DNA of 47,965 bases from Clostridia bacterium (GTDB lineage Bacteria > Bacillota > Clostridia > TANB77 > CAG-508). The stretch spans positions 1-47,965 of the forward strand of contig JAAWKD010000016.1 of NCBI GenBank assembly GCA_022797215.1, in the 5' to 3' direction. A program made the translations under genes and the position numbers. Below the pieces are notes generated by a model that did no database searches, was not told where the DNA came from, and saw only the letters and a list, made by a program, of their open reading frames with translations. Below, one piece after another: positions 1 through 7,923 of this stretch. Positions within the stretch are counted from its first letter, which is position 1; every line of letters begins with the position of its first letter.

Positions 1-17
1 TTGGTCTAATATTATGT

Positions 18-83
18 TATGAGTTTTTGAATAACTCATAGAAAAAAATAAAATAATGTCGAGTCATTTCTGACTTAACATTA
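18..83. promoter_or_regulatory. two inverted repeats upstream of the sigma gene
   Basis: Arms TATGAGTT (18-25) and AACTCATA (33-40) form one hairpin. TAATGT..AGTCA (54-66) and TGACT..ACATTA (71-83) form a second, 11 paired bases with a 2-base internal mismatch and a TTTC loop. The second ends seven bases before the AGGAGG of the sigma gene, so it could be an operator or a 5' UTR stem. Neither is followed by a T-run on the plus strand, so I do not call a terminator. Confidence 0.4.
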
Positions 84-105
84 TTATACTAGGAGGTAAA
101 AAGTT

Positions 106-579
106 ATGCAGAATATGGAAAAAGTATATAAACAATATTTCGAAACAGTAAATAAATATTTATTCTGTTTAACTCATGATAGTGATATCTCTGAAGAACT
201 AACACAAGAAACCTTTTATAAAGCTATTAAAAAAATTGATACTTATCGAGGGGAGTGCAAGATGGCAGTATGGTTGTGTCAGATTGCAAAAAATTTATGG
301 TATGACTACTGTAGGAAAAACAAAAGAATAGTAAATGAAGACCAAATGCTAGAAATGACATCAATAAATACAACAGAAGAACAAGTAATATCAACACAAG
401 AGAAGATATTGTTATATCAGAAAATGCAAAAGCTAGACAAAGAAACTAGAGAAGTAATTTATCTACGTATTACAGGAGAATTAAGTTTTAAGGAGATAGC
501 TACTATTTTAGACAAAACTGAAAATTGGGCTAGGGTGACATTTTATCGAGGAAAGAATAAATTAAAGGAGGTTGATTAA
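106..579 (+). CDS. ECF-type RNA polymerase sigma factor
   Basis: A 157-aa protein with the two-domain layout of ECF (group 4) sigma factors. Region 2 lies at about residues 5-75 and includes the core-binding stretch SEELTQETFYKAIKKI and AVWLCQIAKNLWYDYCRK. Region 4 is a helix-turn-helix at about residues 105-155 (EVIYLRITGELSFKEIATIL, then a recognition helix with RVTFYRGKNKL). AGGAGG lies at 91-96, nine bases before ATG 106; a second ATG at 115 is less well spaced. The next gene begins one base after this stop and encodes its likely anti-sigma factor, a classic pair. Such sigma factors usually respond to envelope stress and activate their own operon; the signal here is unknown. Confidence 0.9.
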   Translation: MQNMEKVYKQYFETVNKYLFCLTHDSDISEELTQETFYKAIKKIDTYRGECKMAVWLCQIAKNLWYDYCRKNKRIVNEDQMLEMTSINTTEEQVISTQEKILLYQKMQKLDKETREVIYLRITGELSFKEIATILDKTENWARVTFYRGKNKLKEVD

Positions 580-580
580 A

Positions 581-1483
581 ATGAATGAAAAAAAAGAATG
601 TAAAATTATTCAAGATTTATTACCAAATTATATAGAGAACTTAACTAGCATTCAAACAAATGAATATATTGAGGAGCATATAACAAATTGTAAGGAGTGT
701 AAAGGAAATTTAGAAAATATGCAAAAAGAAGTTCTAACTGATACAAAAGGAAAAAATAAAAAGGAGATAAAATACATGAAAAAATATAGAAATAAAATGA
801 GAATTTTAAGTTTTATTTTATTAGCAATTTTTTCAGTATTTATAGGAACAACAATAAGAAAAGCTGTTATTTTAGCAAATTTAGCACAAAAGGCAGAAGA
901 AACTGTGAAAAGCACGAATTATCATATGACAATTTATAGTTATGATAGAGGAAGAGCATGGGTGCATGAAGAATTTATTTTAAATGGTAAGAGAAAAGTA
1001 AAATTAGTGCAATACCAAGAACATGGAACTAGTATATCACAATCTTTTATATATCAAACAGAAGATGAAGAAACAAAGGAAAATATTTATATAGACAGTC
1101 AAGGTAAAAAAATGGCGATATTAGGTAGAACTATAGATACTCAAAATGAGTATGTAGGTACAGAAATGAGACCATTACGTACAGAAAATATAATTCATCT
1201 ATTATGCAATGCTGTCATAACTTCTGTTCAGTCGAAATTATTAAATGGAACAGAGTGTTATTTAGTTACTAATTTTAAAGGACTTCATACTGGAAATTAT
1301 GGTGGAGGAGTGTATATCAATAAAGAAAATGGATTAGTTATGGGTAACACAGAATACGAAGTAGATTATGGAGATGGTATCAAAAGAAAAGCAATAGGTC
1401 GAGAAATAGAATATGAATTTGGAACTGTTACAGAAGAGGATTTTATAGAGCCAGATATTAGTAAATATGAAATTCAAAAATAA
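581..1483 (+). CDS. transmembrane anti-sigma factor, zinc-finger type
   Basis: The cytoplasmic N-terminus has the ZAS-type zinc-binding pattern: a Cys near residue 6 and HITNCKEC at about residues 33-40 (HxxxCxxC). One membrane helix follows at about residues 71-90 (RILSFILLAIFSVFIGTTI), then about 200 extracellular residues of unknown fold. The family binds and silences the cognate ECF sigma until a signal triggers its release. I chose ATG 581 because AAAGGAGG (564-571) is ideally spaced for it; an in-frame TTG at 572 touches that Shine-Dalgarno and is unlikely. Spacing and order make it the partner of the sigma gene just upstream. Confidence 0.8.
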   Translation: MNEKKECKIIQDLLPNYIENLTSIQTNEYIEEHITNCKECKGNLENMQKEVLTDTKGKNKKEIKYMKKYRNKMRILSFILLAIFSVFIGTTIRKAVILANLAQKAEETVKSTNYHMTIYSYDRGRAWVHEEFILNGKRKVKLVQYQEHGTSISQSFIYQTEDEETKENIYIDSQGKKMAILGRTIDTQNEYVGTEMRPLRTENIIHLLCNAVITSVQSKLLNGTECYLVTNFKGLHTGNYGGGVYINKENGLVMGNTEYEVDYGDGIKRKAIGREIEYEFGTVTEEDFIEPDISKYEIQK

Positions 1484-1497
1484 CAAAAAATGAATAA

Positions 1498-1553
1498 AAA
1501 ACTCCCTAGTAAATAAAATAGAAGAAAGTACTCTATTTTAGAAAGGGAGTTTT
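1498..1553 (+). promoter_or_regulatory. long hairpin whose 3' arm holds the RBS of the ZIP gene
   Basis: AAAACTCCCT (1498-1507) pairs perfectly with AGGGAGTTTT (1544-1553). Inside it TAAAATAG (1514-1521) pairs with CTATTTTA (1533-1540). The 3' arm contains AAAGGGAG, the only Shine-Dalgarno for the TTG start at 1558. It may terminate the sigma operon, hide the RBS, or both. The following T-run is interrupted by a C. Confidence 0.55.
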
Positions 1554-1557
1554 CATT

Positions 1558-2301
1558 TTGAGTGAAATTATAAAAACAACATTAATAGGCTTATTTTTTG
1601 GCACCTTTGGAACTACTATTGGAGGAATAATAGGAATAAAATTTAAAAATACATCTAATAAATTTTTAAGCTTTATTTTGGCATTTGCTTCAGGCCTTAT
1701 GATAGCAATAGTCTGTTTTGATTTGCTTCCAGAAGCTTTTGGATTGACGAATTTACCAACTGCTTTTTTAGGTATTATTTTAGGAATTGCCTTAATGATT
1801 TTTTGTGATATAGCAGTAGATAAAAAATTTAATGTGAATACAAGGTTTAAAGGCAATAAAAATACATTATTAAAAACAGGGATTATTGTCAGTATTGGTT
1901 TAGCGCTACACAACTTTCCAGAAGGGTTAGCAATTGGTTCTGGCTTTGGGGCATCACTAAAACTAGGATTATCATTAGCAATTGCTATTTGTCTTCATGA
2001 TATTCCAGAAGGTATTTCAATGGCAGTACCCATGAAAAATGGAGGAATGGAAACTAGTAAAGTAATTTTTTATGTTGTTTTATCAGGAATTACAACAGGA
2101 GTTGGAGCCTTTTTTGGAGCCCTTATAGGAGGGATTTCACAAACCATCATTGCTATGTGCCTTGCTTTTGCAGGTGGTGCTATGATTTACATTGTATCAG
2201 GGGAGCTAATTCCAGAATCAAATAAACTGTATCATGGAAGAATGACTGCAATAGGAAATATATTAGGTTTGCTAATAGGTATTTTTGCAATGTCAATATA
2301 A
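1558..2301 (+). CDS. ZIP family divalent metal transporter
   Basis: A 247-aa polytopic membrane protein with about eight hydrophobic segments. It has the two ZIP signature helices that carry the metal-binding His, Pro and Glu residues: ALHNFPEGLAIG at about residues 120-131 and LHDIPEGISMAVP at about 146-158. Length and motifs fit the bacterial ZupT-like branch, which imports zinc and sometimes iron or manganese into the cytoplasm. Start is TTG 1558, eight bases after AAAGGGAG; that RBS sits in the hairpin described at 1498-1553. It appears to be a single-gene unit. Substrate cannot be told from sequence alone. Confidence 0.9.
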   Translation: MSEIIKTTLIGLFFGTFGTTIGGIIGIKFKNTSNKFLSFILAFASGLMIAIVCFDLLPEAFGLTNLPTAFLGIILGIALMIFCDIAVDKKFNVNTRFKGNKNTLLKTGIIVSIGLALHNFPEGLAIGSGFGASLKLGLSLAIAICLHDIPEGISMAVPMKNGGMETSKVIFYVVLSGITTGVGAFFGALIGGISQTIIAMCLAFAGGAMIYIVSGELIPESNKLYHGRMTAIGNILGLLIGIFAMSI

Positions 2302-2307
2302 AAGAGT

Positions 2308-2336
2308 CCCCCACGAGTGTTTCGCACTCGTGGGGG
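2308..2336 (-). terminator. GC-rich intrinsic terminator of the island gene
   Basis: A perfect 12-bp stem, CCCCCACGAGTG with CACTCGTGGGGG, around a 5-base loop. Read on the minus strand it is followed by ACTCTTTTA, so it terminates the minus-strand gene at 2352-2675. On the plus strand no T-run follows. It starts seven bases after the ZIP stop. Confidence 0.75.
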
Positions 2337-2351
2337 CAGGAACAGGAAAGA

Positions 2352-2675
2352 TTAAAAGCATTCCTCCAATCTTTCGAAGAAGTGCCAAGTACGGCCGTAC
2401 AGGTCGCTGGGCAGGTTATTCAAAGTAATAGAAAATACCTGCTCCTTGGAGCCATCCTGCTCGACCAATACTTGGAGCTGGTTATGCTCATCAGGAGACT
2501 TGACGAGACTGTCAATAAACAGTTCGGTACGGTCTACGGCCTCCTGAGGCATGCCTGCAAGAGCGATGTTCAGCGAAGGACTGGTTGCATTTTGAGTAAG
2601 CCACCGGGCGTGGATAGTAAAGCTTTTGCTGTGAGGCGACGTAAGCGAAATCCTCTGAATAAATCCTGTTGGCAT
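2352..2675 (-). CDS. small protein of unknown function in a GC-rich island
   Basis: A 107-aa soluble, acidic protein that I do not recognise. It begins MPTGFIQRISL and has no signal peptide or membrane helix. The start at 2675 is chosen because GAAAGGA lies just upstream on the minus strand; the longer reading into AT-rich DNA up to 2888 has no support. Base composition is close to half G+C, and codons such as CGG, CTG, GCC and CAG are common, unlike any neighbour on the plus strand. It has its own strong GC-rich terminator, so it looks like a self-contained acquired cassette. No transposase or att site is visible beside it. Confidence 0.6.
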   Translation of the reverse strand: MPTGFIQRISLTSPHSKSFTIHARWLTQNATSPSLNIALAGMPQEAVDRTELFIDSLVKSPDEHNQLQVLVEQDGSKEQVFSITLNNLPSDLYGRTWHFFERLEECF

Positions 2676-2726
2676 AAGCTGTTCCTTTCTTTTTTGATGT
2701 GAGCATAATATAACCCACAAGATATA

Positions 2727-2741
2727 ATAGCTATTAGCTAT
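2727..2741. promoter_or_regulatory. short palindrome upstream of the island gene
   Basis: ATAGCT-ATT-AGCTAT lies 52-66 bases upstream of the minus-strand start at 2675, within the probable promoter region of that gene. It could be an operator; this rests on symmetry only. Confidence 0.3.
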
Positions 2742-2818
2742 CATATAGAAGTATATCATAGGTAACATAAAATTGCAACTACAACATATAAAAAGAACAA
2801 AAGTTTTAATAAAAAGCA

Positions 2819-2848
2819 TTGACTTTCCATTTTCATTATAGGTATAAT
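2819..2848 (+). promoter_or_regulatory. sigma-A type promoter of pcrA
   Basis: TTGACT (2819-2824), an 18-base spacer and a perfect TATAAT (2843-2848), 35 bases before the pcrA start. Confidence 0.7.
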
Positions 2849-2882
2849 AAGAAAGCAATAAAAAATGAAAAGAGGAAAACAA

Positions 2883-5204
2883 ATGCAAGATTTAATCGAA
2901 GGTCTAAACGACAAGCAAAAAGAAGCTGTATTAGAAACAGAAGGTCCATGCTTAGTAATAGCAGGAGCAGGAAGTGGAAAAACAAAGGTGCTAACACATA
3001 AAATAGCATATTTGATATCAGAAAAAAATGTAAAACCATACCATATTTTAGCCATTACTTTCACTAATAAAGCAGCTAGTGAAATGAAACAAAGAGTAGA
3101 AGGAATTATAGGAGATGCTGCTGGAGAAATGTGGATGGGAACTTTCCACTCTATTTGTGTACGTATTTTGAGGAGGTTTATTGATAGAATTGGATTTGAT
3201 ACATCCTTTTTAATTTTTGATTCTCAAGATCAAAGAACTGTAGTAAAAGAGTGTTTAAAAACACTAAAAATAGATGATAAAATGTTTACGGATAGAAGTG
3301 TTTTAGCTGAAATTAGCAATGCCAAAAATGAAATGTTAACACCAAAAGCATATCAAACTAAATATGCAGGAGATTATCGAAGAGAAAAAATAGGACAAGT
3401 TTATGAACTATATCAAAAAAGGCTAAAAGAAAATAATGCTATTGACTTTGATGACATTATTAATGATACTATTGAGATTTTATCTAGTAATCCAGAGGTA
3501 TTGCAGTACTACACAGAAAAATTCCATTATGTATTAGTAGACGAGTATCAAGACACGAACAAAGCACAATTTACATTAGTTACTATTTTAGCTTCACGCT
3601 ATGGAAACATCACCGTTGTTGGTGACAATGATCAGGGAATTTATAGTTTTAGAGGGGCAGATATTAGCAATATTTTAAACTTTGAAAAAGACTTTCCAGG
3701 AACTAAAATTATTAAATTAGAGCAAAATTATCGTTGTACAGGAAATATTTTAAAAGCAGCAAATGCCGTCATCAAACATAATGAGAATAAATATGAAAAG
3801 AAGTTATGGACGGAAAATGAAGAAGGAAGCCTACCATGCTTATATCAAGCAGAAGACGAATATGATGAAGCAAATTACATTATACAGCAAATTCAACATT
3901 TAAAAACAGAAGAATATTTAAAACCAAAAGACTTTGTTGTACTTTATCGTATGAATGCACAATCAAGAGCTGTAGAAGATATTTTAAGAAGAGAAAATAT
4001 TCCATACAAAGTAGTAGGTGGAGTAAAGTTCTATGAAAGAAAAGAGATCAAAGATGTAATTGCTTATTTAAGGTTAATACATAATCCAGCAGATAATATT
4101 TCTTTAAAAAGAATTATTAATGAACCCAAAAGAGGAATTGGAAAAACTAGCTTAGATAATGTACAACAAATATCTGATCAGACAGGAAGTTCTATGTATG
4201 AAATTATTAGACACAGTGAGGAACACAGGCTAAATAGAATTAAAGCAAATGCAGAAGAATTTATTCAACTCATAGAAGAATTAAGGTTAAAAAGACAAGA
4301 GCTTAGTATCTCCGAATTAATTAAAGAAACTCTTAATAAATCAGGATATACAAAAGCATTAGAAAATGAAAACACAATTGAAGCAGAAAGTAGAATTCAA
4401 AACTTAGAAGAATTTTTAACAGTAGCAATCGAATTTGAAGAGGAATCAGCAGACAATAGCCTAGCAGAATTTTTAGAAAGTATTACATTATCTAGTGATA
4501 TTGATAGTTTAGAAGATGCCGAAAATAGTGTAACTCTAATGACCTTGCATAGTGCAAAAGGACTTGAATTTCCAGTAGTATTTTTAGTGGGAATGGAAGA
4601 GGGAATCTTTCCAGGGTATAAATCTGTAGGAGAACCAAAAGAGTTAGAAGAAGAAAGACGATTATTTTATGTAGGAATTACCAGAGCAAAACAATTCTTA
4701 CATTTAACATGCGCAAAACATAGAACAATCTTTGGATCTACAAGTTATAATGCTATTTCCAGATTTTTAAAAGAAATTCCAGAAGATTTATTAGATGGAA
4801 ATATTGAAAATGCAGAGCAGAAATTTGAAGACTCAAGTTATCAATGGGAATATGGTAAAACAACAATGGGAAGACCAATTAGTGGAAATAGTAATTATAC
4901 AAGTGGTGGAAAAGTAACAACTTATAAATTAGACTCAAATGAAACTCCAAAAGTAGCTGCAGCTTCTTATAGCTATAGGACAGCAGAAAGTTTCTTGGAT
5001 TCTTTAAAACAAAAGCAAACAAGCAATGCCGTAGACATTTCACAATATCAAGAAGGCCAAAGGATTTATCATAAGAAATTTGGAGAGGGAATTATTCAAA
5101 AAATGGAAGAAGAAGGAGACGATTACAAACTAGATATTCAATTCGATAAATCAGGACATAAACGATTAATGGCAAAATTTGCAGGTTTGCAAATCATAGA
5201 GTAA
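2883..5204 (+). CDS. pcrA: ATP-dependent DNA helicase PcrA/UvrD
   Basis: A 773-aa superfamily 1A 3'-5' helicase used in repair and in clearing stalled transcription and replication complexes. All motifs are present in order: Walker A GAGSGKT (residues 28-34), motif Ia AITFTNKAASEM, motif II DEYQDTN, motif III VVGDNDQGIYSFRGAD, motif IV QNYRCTGNIL, motif V TLHSAKGLEFPVVFLVGMEE and motif VI ERRLFYVGITRAK. The C-terminal 50 residues (GQRIYHKKFGEGIIQKM...) match the Tudor-like RNA-polymerase-interacting tail of PcrA. I chose ATG 2883, six bases after AGAGGA, over the in-frame ATG at 2865, which has no good RBS. It has its own promoter and terminator. Confidence 0.95.
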   Translation: MQDLIEGLNDKQKEAVLETEGPCLVIAGAGSGKTKVLTHKIAYLISEKNVKPYHILAITFTNKAASEMKQRVEGIIGDAAGEMWMGTFHSICVRILRRFIDRIGFDTSFLIFDSQDQRTVVKECLKTLKIDDKMFTDRSVLAEISNAKNEMLTPKAYQTKYAGDYRREKIGQVYELYQKRLKENNAIDFDDIINDTIEILSSNPEVLQYYTEKFHYVLVDEYQDTNKAQFTLVTILASRYGNITVVGDNDQGIYSFRGADISNILNFEKDFPGTKIIKLEQNYRCTGNILKAANAVIKHNENKYEKKLWTENEEGSLPCLYQAEDEYDEANYIIQQIQHLKTEEYLKPKDFVVLYRMNAQSRAVEDILRRENIPYKVVGGVKFYERKEIKDVIAYLRLIHNPADNISLKRIINEPKRGIGKTSLDNVQQISDQTGSSMYEIIRHSEEHRLNRIKANAEEFIQLIEELRLKRQELSISELIKETLNKSGYTKALENENTIEAESRIQNLEEFLTVAIEFEEESADNSLAEFLESITLSSDIDSLEDAENSVTLMTLHSAKGLEFPVVFLVGMEEGIFPGYKSVGEPKELEEERRLFYVGITRAKQFLHLTCAKHRTIFGSTSYNAISRFLKEIPEDLLDGNIENAEQKFEDSSYQWEYGKTTMGRPISGNSNYTSGGKVTTYKLDSNETPKVAAASYSYRTAESFLDSLKQKQTSNAVDISQYQEGQRIYHKKFGEGIIQKMEEEGDDYKLDIQFDKSGHKRLMAKFAGLQIIE

Positions 5205-5223
5205 TATTATAAAAGACCTACTA

Positions 5224-5262
5224 AAAACCCTAGATAGATTAATAATCTATTTAGGGTTTTGT
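5224..5262 (+). terminator. intrinsic terminator after pcrA
   Basis: AAAACCCTA pairs with TAGGGTTTT around an inner GATAGATT/AATCTATT stem, followed by a short T-rich tail (GTTATATATT). Confidence 0.7.
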
Positions 5263-5269
5263 TATATAT

Positions 5270-5299
5270 TGTATAAAATTTGCAAAACTGACCATAATA
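5270..5299 (+). promoter_or_regulatory. possible forespore sigma-G-like promoter
   Basis: TGTATA (5270-5275) and CATAATA (5293-5299), 17 bases apart, resemble the sigma-G/sigma-F pattern (GNATA, about 17 bases, CATACTA). No good vegetative promoter was seen between the pcrA terminator and the coat-type genes. Inferred from a consensus match only. Confidence 0.4.
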
Positions 5300-5335
5300 A
5301 CACTAAATATTTTAAAGAAAGGAAGTAAAGAACTT

Positions 5336-5524
5336 ATGCCAAACTTAAACCAATTAGAATTACAACATCTAAGACATTTAATAGGAGCACATGAAACTGC
5401 CTATCAAAAATTAAACACATTTTCATCACAAGCTGTAGACCCACAAATTAAGCAAATGTTTGCAAAATCAGCACAAGATGCACTTAACACAAAACAAAAA
5501 TTATTATCATTTTTAAACAACTAA
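5336..5524 (+). CDS. small coat-associated protein, CotF-like
   Basis: A 62-aa helical, Gln/His/Ala-rich protein (MPNLNQLELQHLRHLIGAHE...) without signal peptide or membrane helix. It resembles the first helical hairpin of CotF-type spore coat proteins, and it stands directly before a gene carrying the Coat_F signature. RBS AAAGGAAG precedes ATG 5336. Together the pair look like a split version of the longer CotF proteins of Bacillus. Assignment rests on residue pattern plus context; a vegetative role is not excluded. Confidence 0.6.
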   Translation: MPNLNQLELQHLRHLIGAHETAYQKLNTFSSQAVDPQIKQMFAKSAQDALNTKQKLLSFLNN

Positions 5525-5542
5525 AATTAAGGAGGAAATTTT

Positions 5543-5788
5543 ATGGATGAGAAAACAATGGTTAATGACATTTTAGGTAGCGTGAAAGCTGACCTAACAG
5601 CATATCAAACTGCTATTTCAGAAGCTGAAAATATGCAATTAAGACAAACTTTGCAACAAATTAGAAATGGAGATGAAAGTTTCCAATATGAATTGTTCAA
5701 AGTAGCGCAAACAAAAGGGTATTATCAACCAGCGCAAAAAGCAACTATTACAGAAATTCAAACTGTTAAAACAGAGCTAGAACAATAA
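5543..5788 (+). CDS. CotF family spore coat protein
   Basis: An 81-aa helical protein matching the Coat_F pattern: MVNDILGSVKADLTAYQTAI, then ENMQLRQTLQQIRNGDESFQ, then KVAQTKGYYQPAQKA. The family consensus has a tyrosine and alanine-rich first helix, NxxLRQT in the second, and a G(W/Y)Y near the end, all present here. Start ATG 5543 follows AGGAGG closely, and the gap after the preceding small gene is 18 bases, so the two are co-transcribed. Members are assembled on the spore surface; the individual role is not known. Confidence 0.75.
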   Translation: MDEKTMVNDILGSVKADLTAYQTAISEAENMQLRQTLQQIRNGDESFQYELFKVAQTKGYYQPAQKATITEIQTVKTELEQ

Positions 5789-5873
5789 GAGACAATGGAA
5801 GGTGAAATGCCTACGGATAGAATCAAAAGCTAAGATTTTAAACATGAAAATTAGATAAAATTTTGATAAGCAC

Positions 5874-5902
5874 TTGCCAAATTTTTTAATTTGCGATAAA
5901 AT
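5874..5902 (+). promoter_or_regulatory. sigma-A type promoter of the M23 peptidase gene
   Basis: TTGCCA (5874-5879), 17-base spacer, TAAAAT (5897-5902), about 35 bases before the coding start. Confidence 0.55.
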
Positions 5903-5929
5903 AAGAAAGTAAATTAAAAAAGTAAGGAG

Positions 5930-6934
5930 TTGTTTAAAATTAAAGCTTTAAAAAAGTGCGCAATGTACTTTAGAACAACAATTAAATATACTTTCTTAGT
6001 GATTATTTCGATATTTCTTATTATTACAGCAGTAGCAGTATTCTATAAGCCTACGTATGCAGTATCCGTAAATGGAGAGGTCATAGGATATACAGAAAAT
6101 AAAAGTCAATTGCAAGCAAGAATTAATGACTACATGGAGGGAAATATAGAAGAGGATATTGCATTCGCGCAAATTGATTCTGTACCAGAATATACCTTGT
6201 GTTTGCTAAAAAAAGACATTACAGCTAACGATGAAGAGATTTATCATAAAGTAACAGAAAATGGAACAAAGTATTATAAATACTATGCTATTACAGATGA
6301 CAAGAAAGAAAAGTTTTATGTAGAAAGTTTTGAGGAAGCTGAAAAGGTAATAGCTGAGTTAAAAAAGAAGAAGAGTCAAAATCAGAAAGATATAGGGATT
6401 GTAGAGAAATATGACACAGAATTGAAAAAATTCACATCTGTACAAACTTGTGTATCTAAATTATATGAAGCTCCACCAAAAGTTACTTATGTTGCTTCAA
6501 ATTCAAATTATACCCAATCTGTTTCAGGTGGTAATGTAACAGGTTCATCTAGTAGAAAAGTAAGTCTTGGAGTATCACTTATCAAACCAATATCAGGAAT
6601 CATTACAACTCGTTTTGGAAGCAGAGGCTATGGTCATAGAGGTTTAGATGTGGCAGCCCCTTCAGGAACACCAATTAAAGCGGCAGCAGGAGGAACTGTT
6701 ACAACAGCAGGTTGGAACAATTCTTATGGATATATGTTAATTGTATCACACGGGAATGGAGTACAAACAGTATATGCACACTGTAGCCAATTAATAGCTA
6801 AAAATGGGCAATCTGTTGCACAAGGTCAAGTAATAGGAAAAGTAGGATCAACAGGGTATTCAACAGGTCCACACTTACATTTTGAAATAAGAGTAAATGG
6901 AGTATTACAAGATCCACAAAATTATATATATTAA
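5930..6934 (+). CDS. membrane-anchored M23 family metallopeptidase
   Basis: A 334-aa protein: short cytoplasmic tail, one membrane helix (about residues 18-40, YTFLVIISIFLIITAVAVFY), an extracellular middle of about 150 residues beginning SVNGEVIGYTENKSQ, then a C-terminal M23 (LytM-type) peptidase domain from about residue 220. Zinc ligands are in GHRGLDVAAPSG (H and D) and HLHFEIR. Such enzymes cut peptide cross-links of cell-wall peptidoglycan; SpoIIQ of sporulating cells has a similar layout. The start is uncertain: TTG 5930 touches the AAGGAG directly, ATT 5939 has ideal 9-base spacing, and ATG 5963 is 33 bases away. All give the same anchored protein. Confidence 0.85.
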   Translation: MFKIKALKKCAMYFRTTIKYTFLVIISIFLIITAVAVFYKPTYAVSVNGEVIGYTENKSQLQARINDYMEGNIEEDIAFAQIDSVPEYTLCLLKKDITANDEEIYHKVTENGTKYYKYYAITDDKKEKFYVESFEEAEKVIAELKKKKSQNQKDIGIVEKYDTELKKFTSVQTCVSKLYEAPPKVTYVASNSNYTQSVSGGNVTGSSSRKVSLGVSLIKPISGIITTRFGSRGYGHRGLDVAAPSGTPIKAAAGGTVTTAGWNNSYGYMLIVSHGNGVQTVYAHCSQLIAKNGQSVAQGQVIGKVGSTGYSTGPHLHFEIRVNGVLQDPQNYIY

Positions 6935-6942
6935 AAAATAAA

Positions 6943-6985
6943 ATGTCAGTTTAAAGATATATCTTAAACTGACATCATTTTTTTA
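6943..6985. terminator. bidirectional terminator between the M23 gene and mecA
   Basis: A long AT-rich hairpin (6943-6975) with ATGTCAGTTTAA pairing with TTAAACTGACAT. It is followed by ATTTTTTT on the plus strand and, read on the minus strand, by TTTTATTTTTT, so it can serve both converging genes. Confidence 0.8.
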
Positions 6986-7054
6986 ATAAAATTTAGAATC
7001 TTATCATAAGCTTGATTTTAGTAGCTAAACTATAACCTAATTTGTTCCAAATGA

Positions 7055-7681
7055 CTAGCAAAAATGTTTTAATCCAATTTCTAAAGCATTATGTTTCATA
7101 ATCAAATTACCACACTCTGAAAGTTTGCTAACATATACTTTAGAATTTGTTACATATTTGGCAAACTCTGTAATACCAGTATAAAACCTTAACTTGTTTA
7201 CTACTTCACTATGTATTCCATTCATTAATAGATAATACTTTCCATTATATTGGTAAAGTAAAATACTATCAGCAATATGTGCAATGTCATCTAACAACTT
7301 ACTCTCTTGTATGAAACAAAGAAAAGAGCAATAATCATCAAATGTAGAAAATAAATAAACAGCTTGGGTAGAAGACGGATTTAGGCTCTTTCGCTTAATA
7401 GTAAACTTTTTCTTAGATAACTTTGTTTTCTCATCAGGAACTTCCTTTGTAATGGTAAAAACAAAACTAGTATCAGCCATTGCTAAAGCTTCAATTTTCA
7501 AATTATAATTTTCTGGGTCAAATCCCGTTTCCTTTTTTGCCTGCTCTAACATATCAAGCAAAATATCTTGTGATTCGATGGAATTAGACATAAATACATG
7601 AAAGTCAATTTCCTTTTCAGCTAAATCCTGAATGCTTAAAGTAATACGTATCTTATTCTCACTTAGTTTTTCAAACTTCAT
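7055..7681 (-). CDS. mecA: MecA-family adaptor protein for the ClpC protease
   Basis: A 208-aa protein with the N-terminal substrate-binding pattern of MecA/YpbH (ENKIRITLSIQDLAEKEIDF, then NSIESQDILLDMLEQAKKETGF) and a C-terminal ClpC-binding domain that includes FDDYCSFLCF and a YYLLMNG strand. MecA adaptors hand specific regulators to ClpCP for degradation. GGAGGG lies seven bases upstream of the minus-strand ATG at 7681. It is monocistronic and convergent with the M23 gene. Length is close to that of Bacillus MecA. The target protein in this organism is unknown. Confidence 0.85.
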   Translation of the reverse strand: MKFEKLSENKIRITLSIQDLAEKEIDFHVFMSNSIESQDILLDMLEQAKKETGFDPENYNLKIEALAMADTSFVFTITKEVPDEKTKLSKKKFTIKRKSLNPSSTQAVYLFSTFDDYCSFLCFIQESKLLDDIAHIADSILLYQYNGKYYLLMNGIHSEVVNKLRFYTGITEFAKYVTNSKVYVSKLSECGNLIMKHNALEIGLKHFC

Positions 7682-7847
7682 TAGGTCCCTCCAAATATAT
7701 TTAATATTATATATATTATACTATGTTTCTTGCATAAATGAAACCAACAATTTATGGAAAATCTTTATAATAACTTACTATATCATACCAAAAATAAAAA
7801 GAAAATACTTTTTTGCAAAAAATATTATGAAATAATGAGGGAATATC

Positions 7848-7876
7848 TTGAAAAAAAAGCCATTTGCATATATAAT
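7848..7876 (+). promoter_or_regulatory. sigma-A type promoter of the radC-mreB operon
   Basis: TTGAAA (7848-7853), 17-base spacer, perfect TATAAT (7871-7876), 47 bases before the first gene. Confidence 0.65.
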
Positions 7877-7923
7877 ACACACTAGCATAAGAAAACATAA
7901 GGGGAATACAAAGGAGGAAAAAA

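Noticed and set aside
1533-1913. Minus-strand ORF over the ZIP gene
   Set aside because: It is the complement of a clearly conserved transporter with intact HNFPEG and HDIPEG motifs.
2382-2702. Plus-strand ORF in the GC-rich island
   Set aside because: No RBS, and it reads through the terminator side of the minus-strand gene. The minus-strand frame has an RBS, a terminator and more natural composition.
2676-2888. N-terminal extension of the island protein to 178 aa
   Set aside because: The extension is in AT-rich DNA that holds the pcrA promoter and translates to low-complexity hydrophobic sequence. The start at 2675 has an RBS.
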